Source of the DNA: Polyangia bacterium
GTDB lineage: Bacteria; Myxococcota_A; Polyangia; Polyangiales; Sandaracinaceae
Assembly (NCBI GenBank): GCA_030426845.1
Contig: JAUHXR010000065.1
Span: 1-33,279 of the forward strand
Direction of reading: 5' to 3'
DNA length: 33,279 nt
The notes under the pieces are model-generated. The model saw only the letters and a list, made by a program, of their open reading frames with translations, was not told where the DNA came from and made no database searches. Positions 15,519 to 25,500 of the stretch are shown piece after piece. The number at the start of each line of letters is the position of its first letter. The stretch's first letter is position 1. The position numbers and the translations under genes were made by a program.

Positions 15519-16388
15519 ATGAACCGCCTTCAGGCCCTGTCCGTCGGCCTCTTCACCTTCGTATTCATGATCGGGGGGAACTGCTCGCGCACGCGCGTCG
15601 AGTCGATCAACCGGATGAACGAGGGCGTGGTCCTCGCGGCCCAGAAGCAGTACGTGCAGGCCGCCGAGAAGCTCGAGAGCGCGACCGCGGTCGATCCGAC
15701 GAACGACCAGGCGTACTGGAACCTCGCGATCGTGCACATGGAGATGCACAAGTTCGAGCGCGCGCGCGAGGACCTGCAGCGCGCGATCGACGTCAACGGC
15801 GACGTCGCGGGCTACCACGAGAAGCTCGGCACCGTGCTCATGGAGCTCGAGAACTGGGAGGGCGCGCAGCGCGCGTTCGCCCGCGCGATCGAGCTCGACG
15901 AGGGCCTGTTCAAGGCGCACTACAAGCTCGCTCAGGTCCACGAGCGCCTCGACAACCCGCAGGAAGCGTTGCGCGAGTACACGCTCGCGGTCCAGACCGG
16001 CCCGCGCTTCATCGAGGGCTACCGGAGCCTCGGCCGGCTGTACGCGGACCTCGACTACCTCGACGAGGCGGTCCAGGTCCTCCAGAGCGGCCTCCAGGTC
16101 GTGATCGAGGGCACCGAGGACGAGGCGCATCTGCACCATCTGCTCGGCACGGTGTTCCAGCAGCAGGGCGACTACGACGCGGCGGTGCGCGAGTTCCGCG
16201 CCGCGCTCGGGCTGATGCCGAGCCTCCGCGAGGCGCTCTTCGCGCTCGGCTGGACCTACTCGCTGCAGGACAACCGCGAGGAGGCGCGGCGCTACCTCAA
16301 GCGCTACGTCGACACGGCGGGCGGGGACGCGCCGTCGCACTACATCAAGGCGGCGCGCGATCGGCTCAACGACCTCGGGGGTCCGTAG
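15519..16388 (+). CDS. TPR-repeat (probable) lipoprotein of the Glt-like cluster
   Basis: 289 residues. A hydrophobic N-terminus (residues 6-20) is followed by GGNC, Cys22. Asn at position -1 is unusual for a lipobox, so lipidation is probable rather than certain. Seven canonical TPRs fill residues 30-275: for example AYWNLAIVHMEMHKFERA, AQRAFARAIELDEGL, AHYKLAQVHERLDNPQEAL, ALREYTLAVQTGPRF and AVREFRAALGLMPSL. The ATG at 15519 has AAGAGGAG about 9 bases upstream. It lies between gltG and the giant TPR gene, so it may be an additional scaffold of the same machine. I cannot assign it to a named Glt component; it may belong to this lineage's version of the cluster. Confidence 0.82.
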   Translation: MNRLQALSVGLFTFVFMIGGNCSRTRVESINRMNEGVVLAAQKQYVQAAEKLESATAVDPTNDQAYWNLAIVHMEMHKFERAREDLQRAIDVNGDVAGYHEKLGTVLMELENWEGAQRAFARAIELDEGLFKAHYKLAQVHERLDNPQEALREYTLAVQTGPRFIEGYRSLGRLYADLDYLDEAVQVLQSGLQVVIEGTEDEAHLHHLLGTVFQQQGDYDAAVREFRAALGLMPSLREALFALGWTYSLQDNREEARRYLKRYVDTAGGDAPSHYIKAARDRLNDLGGP

Positions 16389-16490
16389 CGATGCGCGAGC
16401 ACCCGAGGCTCGACGACGCGTGAAGATCGCTTTCGAGCGTGGGTCGCTGCCTGGCAGCCATCCGCGCTCTTGTTTTTTGGCTCTCTGCTG

Positions 16491-16520
16491 CCCCGACCGC
16501 TCCAGCCCCGATCGCTCTAG
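16491..16520. repeat. degenerate 15-bp tandem repeat upstream of gltI
   Basis: Two 15-bp units, CCCCGACCGCTCCAG (16491-16505) and CCCCGATCGCTCTAG (16506-16520), with a further CCCGGAGCG fragment after them. They lie 40-70 bases upstream of the gltI GTG. The rest of the 172-bp gap has a T-run (16470-16478) but no clear promoter. Confidence 0.6.
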
Positions 16521-16560
16521 CCCGGAGCGCGCGAGCGCAGAGAGACCGTAGGAGGTTCCT

Positions 16561-19500
16561 GTGTCCGAGACCGAGAACGAGGCCCCCGCGGAGCTCAGTG
16601 ACGACGATCGCGCCAAGCTCGCCGAGCTGGACGAAGCGATCGAGAAGTACACCGGCCAGAAGCGCTGGACGGACGTCATCAAGGCGATGGTCGAGAAGGG
16701 CGACATCCACGTCGACCCGGCGCAGAAGGTCGAGCTCTACGCCGAGGCCGGCCGGATGTACCTCGACAAGTCGTCGAACCAGGCCGAGGCGATCAAGTGC
16801 TTCGAGAAGGTCCTGGAGCACGACAGCCACAACCTCGAGGCGATCGAGCAGCTCAAGGAGATGTACGAGAAGCGCCGCGACTGGGAGTCCCTCGTGGGCA
16901 TCCGGCAGCGCGCCGCCGAGCGCATGGACGAGGCGGACCGGCTCTTCGAGTACATCGAGATCGCGAACCTCGCGACGCAGCGCCTGCGCAAGCCGGACAT
17001 CTGCATCGCCCTCTGGGAGAAGGTCCTCGAGGAGGATCCGGAGAGCCACGAGGCGCTCGAGTCGCTGTCGCAGCTCTACGAGCGCGCGCGCGAGTGGGAG
17101 CCGCTGGCCCGCGTGCTCGACAAGCGCGTCAGCCAGATCGACGACGAGAACGAGCTCAAGCAGTCGCTGCAGAAGCTCGGCATGATCTACGCCGACAAGA
17201 TCGGCGACGACGAGGGCGCGGTCAGCGCGTTCCGCCGCCTCCTGATGCTCGACCCGGACGACCGGCGCGCGCAGGAGCAGCTCAAGCGCCGCTACGTCGC
17301 GCTGCGCGCGTGGGACGACCTCGAGGACTTCTACGCCGCCACCGAGAAGTGGGACGAGCTCATCCGCACCTTCGAGCGTGAGGCCGAAGGCAAGGACACG
17401 ACCGACGAGGAGCGCGCGCAGCTGCTCTTCCGCGCGGCGCGGCTCTGGCTCGAGAAGAACGACAAGCCCGATCGCGCGGCGCGCGCCTACGAGAAGGTCC
17501 TCTCGAAGGACGAGAACAACCTCGAGGCGGCCCTCGCGCTGAGCCCGATCTACGAGGAAGCGGGCGACGCCAAGAAGCTCGTGCGCGTGTACGAGATCCG
17601 GCTGCACCACGCGGAGGAGCCAGCCGAGCGCGTCCACCTCCTGCGCGAGTCGGGCCTCCTCTACGAGGAGAAGCTGCGCAAGCCGAAGTCCGCGTTCCGC
17701 TGCTTCGTCGAGGCGTTCAAGGCCGATCCCACCCAGGAGATCATCCAGGACGACGTGGCGCGGCTCGCCGAGGCGACGAACGGCTGGGACAAGGCGATCC
17801 AGGCCTACGCCGACGCGATCGAGGGCTCGACCGACATCGACGTCCAGGTGGAGCTGCGCCTGCAGCTTGGCCGCCTGCTGACCCAGGTCGAGAAGGTCGA
17901 CGAGGCGATCGAGCAGTACCGCGCGGTCTACGACGCGCGCTCCGACAGCATGGAGGCCATCGGCGCGCTCGAGCAGCTCTACCGTCAGACGGAGCGGTAC
18001 CGAGAGCTGCTCGAGGTCTACGAGCGCCGGATGGAGCTCGAGGGTGACCCCGAGGTGCGCCGTCAGCTCGCCTACGGGCGCGCGGGCTTGTTCCAGAACG
18101 AGCTCGGCGACGCGGACCGCGCCATCGACGCCTACCAGGCGATCCTCGACGAGTGGGGCGACGACGAGTCGGACGCCTACGCCGCGCTCGACGGCCTCTA
18201 CTTCACCGAGGAGCGCTGGGCCGAGATGGCGCAGACGCTCGAGCGCCGCATCGACCTCGGGCCCGAGAGCACCGAGGAGCTGGCCGCGCTGAAGTTCCGG
18301 CTCGCGAACGTGCTCTCGGAGCACCTGGACGAGAAGGACCGCTCGCTCGGCCTCTACCGCGAGGTCCTCACGCTCCTCCCCGAGCACGACGGCGCGCGCG
18401 AGCGCCTCGAGTCGTTCCTCGAGGTCGAGATCGACGAGGACGGCAACGTGGTGGGCGCCGAGCTCGCCGCCCAGGCGGCCACGATCCTCGAGCCGATCTA
18501 CGAGATGAACGGCCAGTGGGAGGCGCTGGTCAAGGCGCTCGAGGTCCTCGCGGACGCGTCGAGCCACGACCCGGAGCGCCGCCTCGAGATCCTCACCAAG
18601 GTGGGCGAGGTCTGCGGCACGCAGATCGGCGACCAGGCCCGCGCCTTCGACGCCTACGCGCGCGCTCTGCGGGTGATGCCGGAGAGCGTCGAGACCCTGC
18701 AGCGCCTCGAGCTGCTCGCGGTGGAGCAGAACCGCTTCGACGACCTCTACGCCCTCGTGGAGGAGCTCGCCGCGGCGACGACCGACCCCGACCTGAGCCG
18801 CGCGCTCTGGCTGAAGTCGGCGATGATCCACGACAACCAGCGCAACGACGTCGACAAGGCGGTTCACGCCTACAACCAGATCCTCGAGTCCGATCCCGGC
18901 GATCACGAGGTCCTCGACTGGCTCGACGCGCTCTACCGGCGCACCGAGCGCTGGCGCGACCTGCTCGGGGTGGTCCGGCGCAAGGCCGAGCTCGCGAGCG
19001 ACCCCGAGCGTCAAGAGGAGCTCCTCGCGCAGAACGCGATGGTCTACGAGGAGATGCTCGAGGAGCCGGAGAGCGCGATCGGCGTCTACAACGACATCCT
19101 CGAGCTCGACCCGACCAGCCAGCGCGCGCTCGTCGCGCTCGACCGCCTCTACGAGCGGCTCGAGCGCTGGACGGACCTCGCCGACAACATCGGCCGCCAG
19201 CTGAGCATCGCCGACGACCCGGAGGCGCAGACCTCGCTCATGCTGCGCCTCGCGGTCCTGCGCGAGACGCGGATGGACGCGATCGAGGCCGCGATCGAGA
19301 TCTACCGCGAGGTCCTCGACCGCGATCCCACCGTGCCGGCCGCGCTCGAGGCCCTCGAGCGGCTGATCCAGCGCGAGGACCAGCAGCTCGCGATCGCGGG
19401 CGTGCTCGAGCCGATCTACCGGGACTCGAGCCAGTACGAGAAGCTCATCCAGGTCCACGAGATCCAGGCCGCTCACGCGGAGAGCCCGGACATGCAGGTG

Positions 19501-22500
19501 GAGCTGCTCCACCAGATCGCGGAGCTCTACGAGGTCGCGCTCGAGGACTACGGAAACGCGTTCTACTCGTACGCGCGGGCTCTGGCGGCCGACCCGGCGG
19601 ACCTCAACACCCAGGAGCAGCTCGAGCGCATCGCGCGCGCGACGGGCGCCTTCGAGCAGCTGGCGCAGGTCTACGAGGAGCGCGTCCAGGGGCTCGAGGA
19701 TCCGGCGCTCGCCGCGCAGCTCCACGTCAAGGCGGCGACCATCCGCGAGGACCAGCTCGCCGACTACGACACCTCGATCGCGCACTACCAGCGCGTGCTC
19801 GCGATCGATCCCGACCACATCGAGTCGGCGACCGCCCTCGAGCGCCTCTTCCAGATGGCGGAGCGCTACGAGGAGCTCGCGCAGATCCTCCTCAAGAAGG
19901 CGCAGATCCTCGACATCCCCGACGATCAGAAGTCGCACCTCTACCGCGCGGCCGCGATCTACGAGGACCTCCTCGAGCGGCCGAACGACGCGATCGGCGT
20001 CTACCAGAAGGTGCTCGACGTCGACTCGGAGGATCTGCCCGCGCTCGACAAGCTGATCGAGCTGCACCTCCGCCTCGAGAAGTGGCCGGAGCTGCTCGGG
20101 TTCTACGAGCGCAAGGCCGACATCGTCTTCGACCCCGACGAGAAGAAGGCGCTCTACCTCGAGGTCGGCGCGGTCTACGAGCGCGAGGTCGGCGATGTCG
20201 ACAAGGCGATCGACACCTACCAGCGCATCCTCGAGATCGATCCCGACGACCTCACCGCCATCCAGCGCCTCGACGCCCTCTACCAGGCGAGCGGAAACTG
20301 GGAGGAGCTCCGCAACATCCTCGAGCGCGAGGCGGAGCTCGCCGGCGACCCGAACGAGGTCATCTCCTACCGTTACCGCATCGCCGACCTCTGGGATCAC
20401 CGGCTCGGTGACCCGGCCCGCGCGGTCGAGGGCTACCGCGACATCCTCGCGGTGATCCCCGATCACCAGCCGACCCTCGAGGCGCTCGAGCGGATGATCG
20501 CCGAGGGCAAGGAGCCCAACGAGGCGGCGCTCGTCCTCGACCCGATCTACCGCCAGTACGGCGAGTTCGAGCGGCTCGTCGCGGTCCTCGAGGTGCAGGT
20601 CGCGCACGAGGAGGATCCGGCGCGCAAGGTGGACCTGCTCCACCAGATCGCCGAGCTCCAGGAGGTTCAGCTCGAGCGCTCACAGGCCGCGTTCGAGGCC
20701 TTCGCGCGCGCGCTCCCGCACGACTTCGCGGCGGGCGGGGCCAACGAGCACACCCTCGGGAGCCTCGAGCGGCTCGCGGACGAGCTCGGCGCGTGGCCGC
20801 AGCTCACCGGGCTCTACGACACGGAGATCCAGAAGCTCCGCGAGAGCGCGCCGGACCAGCTGATCGACATGGCGCTGCGGGTCGCGCAGCACTACTTCAT
20901 CCAGGTCGGCGACGTCGACTCGTCGATCGCGCGCTACCGCCTCGTGCTCGAGGCGGACGAGGCGCACCCGCAGGCCATCGAGGCCCTCGATCAGCTGTAC
21001 GAGCAGACGGAGCGCTGGCCCGACCTCGCGGAGATCCTCGCCAAGGAGGCGCAGCTCGCGGCGACCCCCGAGGACGTGCTGAGCTTCCAGTTCCGCCTCG
21101 GCCAGGTCTACCAGCACCACCTCGGTCGGGTGGACGACGCGATCGGCCAGTACCGCGAGATCCTCGCGGCCGAGCCCGATCACAGCCAGTCGCTCGGCGC
21201 GCTCGAGATGCTGTTCGCCGAGGGCGTGCAGCCGCTGATGATCGGCGAGATCCTCGAGCCGCTCTACCGGATGAGCGAGTCCTGGGACCGGCTGGTCGGC
21301 GTGCAGACCGTCCAGCTCCAGTACCAGACCGATCCCGACGAGCGCGTGCAGCGGATGCACGCGATCGCGGAGATCGCCGAGGACCGCGCGGGCGATCACC
21401 AGACCGCCTTCGAGTGGATGCAGCGCGCGCTCCTCGAGCAGCCGCGGCACGATCACACGGTGGGAGAGGTCGAGCGCCTCGCGGCGATGCTCGACGGCTG
21501 GGGCCAGCTCGCCAACACCTACGCGGACGTCCTCGCCGGCGCCGAGGACGCCGAGACGATCGTCCCGACCGGCAAGGCCCAGGCGCGGGTCTACGAGCAC
21601 GAGCTCGGCGACGTGCAGCGCGCGGTCGAGTCGTACCTCTTCGTCCTCAAGGCGCAGCCCGCGGACGCGGAGGCGCTCGAGAACCTCGATCGCATCTACT
21701 CCGAGCACGGCGCGCACGAGGCGCTCGCCGAGACCCTCAAGCGGCGCGTCGCGATCGCCGAGGACGACATGGAGCGCGTGGAGCTGAGCTTCCGGCTCGG
21801 TCAGGTGCTCGAGAACGAGCTCGCGCGGATCGACGAGGCGGTCGAGGTCTACAACGGCCTGCTCGCCAACCTCGACTCCGAGCACGAGGGCTCGATCAAG
21901 TCGCTCCAGAACATCTACACCGAGAAACAGGACTGGACGTCTCTGTTCGCCATCTTCCAGCGGGAGATGGACGTGGTGATGGGCGACACCGCGCGCTCCG
22001 ACGTCACCGCCAAGATGGCCTACGTCTCCTCGTCCTACCTCGGCGAGGCGGACAAGGCGATCGAGCTGTGGAAGGAGGTCCTCGACCTCCGCGGCGAGGA
22101 TCCGGAGGCGCTCAACGCCCTCGGGAACATCTACGCCAGCCTCGAGCGCTGGGGCGAGCTCGTCGAGATCCTCGATCGTGAGGTCACGGTCGCCGAGAGC
22201 GACGAGACGCGCTGCGCGATCTTCGCGGACATGGCGCGCATCTTCTACACGCGCCTCCACAAGGAGCAGGACGCCATCGACTCGTGGGATCGCGTGCTCG
22301 ACATCGATCCGACGAACCCGACGGCGCTGTTCGGCATCGCCGAGATCCACCGCAACGCGGAGCGCTGGCACGAGCTCGCCGACACCCTCCAGCGGGTGAT
22401 CGAAGTGGGCGCGGCGACGCTCGACGACCGCACGCTCGAGACGGTCTACATGCAGCTCGGCACGCTCTACGAGTTCACGCTCGAGCAGCCGATGGACGCG

Positions 22501-25500
22501 GTCGACGCCTACCAGCGCGGGCTCGAGGTCAACCCGTACAACTACGCCGCGATGGACGCGCTCGAGCGCGTGCACCGCCAGAGCGGCGAGTGGGTCGACG
22601 CGATCGAGGTGATGGAGAAGCGGGCGGCTGCGATGCAGGAGCCCGAGCACAAGATCGCGGTCTACCTCGCGATCGCGGAGGCCTGGCAGGTCCACGCCGA
22701 GCAGCCCGACCGCGGCACGAGCGCCTACGAGCGGATCGTCGAGCTCGACCCTCTGCACCGCTTCGCGTTCGATCAGCTCGAGCAGCTCCACTCGGCGGCC
22801 GGCCGCTGGGAGGAGCTGGTCGAGATGTACCTCGCGCGGATGGACACCGTCGCGGAGGCGGAGGACTCGGACCCCGAGGAGGTCATCGATCTCCTCCTGC
22901 GCGTCGCTGGCGTCTACGAGGAGCACCTCGAGGACCTCGAGCAGGCGCAGGACGCGCTGATCATCGCGTGGGAGCAGGACTTCACCAACAAGAAGACCGG
23001 CAACGAGCTCGAGCGCGTGACCGCCGCCTACGCGCGGCTGCTGGGCAAGACCGACCCCTGGAACAAGCCCCTCAACCTCGCCAACGAGACCCTCTCGGGC
23101 CTCCAGGGGCACGAGGACGAGGAGAGCCGGGACATCAAGATCGCGCTCTGCCTGCGGTGCGCGAACTGGTACGCGATCCAGCTCAACCACCCCGAGTACG
23201 CGACGCCGTACTACGATCAGATCCTCGCCCTCGACCCGACCAACTACGGGGCGATGAACAGCCAGGCGAACCTGCACCGGCACCTCGGCCAGTGGCAGGA
23301 GCTCGCGCAGATGCTCGGGCGCATGAGCGAGATCGTCCAGGCGCCTCACGAGCGCGCGTCGGTCTTCGTCGACATGGGCGAGCTCTGCGAGACCCACCTC
23401 GGCATGCCCGAGCAGGCGCCCGGCTACTTCCAGCGCGCGCTCGACGCGGACAACCTCCACGTCGGCGCGATCACCAGCCTCGAGCGGGTCTACCAGGGCC
23501 AGCAGAACTGGAACGAGCTGCTCAAGGTCCTCCGGCTCAAGGTCGAGGGCATGAAGGCGTCCGACGATCACGGCCCGAGCGACGTCGCCGACGCGCGCCT
23601 CCAGGTCGGCGAGCTCCTCGAGCTGCACTTCAACCGGCAGGAGGAGGCGATCGAGGAGTTCCGCGCGATCGTCGACGCGGACCCGACCGAGATCCGCGCC
23701 CTCAAGGGCCTCGAGCGCCTCTACGCGGTGCGCGAGAGCTGGCAGCCCCTCTACGAGGTGCTCGAGCGCCAGTACCACCTCGTCTCCACCGAGAAGGAGA
23801 AGGTCTCCATCCTGATCCGCCTCGCGGCGATGCTCGAGGAGGAGTTCCTCAAGCCGGAGCTCGCGGCGGAGAAGCTCGAGGCGGTCCTCGAGATCGACCC
23901 GAACAACGAGAACGCGCTGCGCGGGCTCGAGCGCCTCTACCGCAACCTGCAGCAGTGGGAGCGGCTCATCGGGGCCTACGAGCGCCACGTCGCGGCCTCG
24001 CCGGATCGCGGCGTGAAGTCGGCCTGCTACGCGGCGATCGGCGAGGTCTACGCGGGCGAGCTCGGCGACGTGGACCGCGCGATCGACAGCTACCTTGCGC
24101 TCCTCGACATCGACGAGGACAACGTCGCGGCGCTCGACGCCCTCACGCGGCTCTACGAGAAGCGCGAGGACTACAGCCAGGCGCTCGAGTTCATGAACAA
24201 GCTCGCGCGTCTGCAGACCGACCCGGCGCAGGCGGTGGACATGCGCTTCCGCATGGGCCGCATCCTCGACGCTCAGCTCGCCGATCGGGACGGCGCGGTG
24301 GACTGCTACCGGCAGGCGCTCGACGCCGACCCGGGGCACCTCCCGTCGCTCGAGGCGATGCGGAAGATCCACCTCGACATGGGCGACTGGCTCGCGGCGG
24401 CGAAGACGCTGGAGCAGGAGACCCAGTACACCGACAACCCGCGGCGCACGAGCGAGCTCCTCGTCGAGCTCGGCCGGATCTACGACGAGCGCCTCGACGA
24501 GCACGACCGCGCGGTCCAGTGCTACGACGCGGCGCAGAAGCAGAACCCGGACAACGAGGACGCCGCGCTCCCGCTCGCCGAGGAGTACGTCAAGACCGAG
24601 CGCTGGGCGGAGGCCTTCCCCCTGCTCGACATGCTCGTGAAGCGCTCGGGCAAGCGCGAGCAGCACGAGCAGCACCACCTCGCGTTCATGCTCGGGGACG
24701 TCGCGCTGCGGCTACGCCAGAGCGGCGCGCTGGCAGACGACGCGCAGGCGGCGATCAAGGCGCTGACCAAGGCCTACCAGCTCGATCAGCAGCACCTCCC
24801 GACGCTCATGAAGCTCGCCGACGCCCACTACCAGGAGCAGGAGTGGGACAAGGCGTTCAAGTACTACCAGATGCTCCTCGTCCACCACCGCGACTCGCTG
24901 GGGCGTGACGAGACGACCGAGGTCTTCTTCAAGCTCGGCGTGGTGAAGCGCGAGCAGGGTGATCGCCGCAAGGCGCTCAACATGTTCGACAAGGCCCTCG
25001 AGGAGGACCCGCACCACCGACCGACGTTGGAGGCGATGGTCGGGGTCTACGAGAAGGCCAGCGACTGGGAGCAGGTCATCCACTACAAGAAGCAGGTCCT
25101 CGAGGTCGCCGACATCGAGGAGCGCTTCGCGATGCTGCAGGACATCGGCGACCTGTGGGACGAGAAGGCGAAGAACCCGCAGAAGGCGATCGAGGCCTAT
25201 GCGGAGGCTTCCGAGCTCGAGCCGGAGAACCACCGGCTGCTCCACAAGCTCCTGATGCTCTACCAGAAGACGCGTCAGTGGGACGAGGCCATCATGATCA
25301 TCCGTCGGGTCGCCGACCTCGACGCGCGTCCCCAGGCCAAGTCGAAGTACCTCTACACCATCGCCGTCATCTACCGCGACGAGCTCAAGGACGCGGACAA
25401 GGCGATGCAGATGTTCGACGAGTCGCTGGACCTCGACCACACGCAGCTGAAGGCCTTCGAGGCGATCAACAAGATCCTGAACCAGAAGAAGGACTGGAAG

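Noticed and set aside
16366-24678. Two very long minus-strand ORFs (over 1300 codons each) opposite the giant TPR gene
   Set aside because: They are shadows of strong GC3 bias on the plus strand: the composition is the antisense of Leu-Glu-rich TPRs, there is no recognisable domain, and the plus frame has a clear repeat protein with a ribosome binding site.
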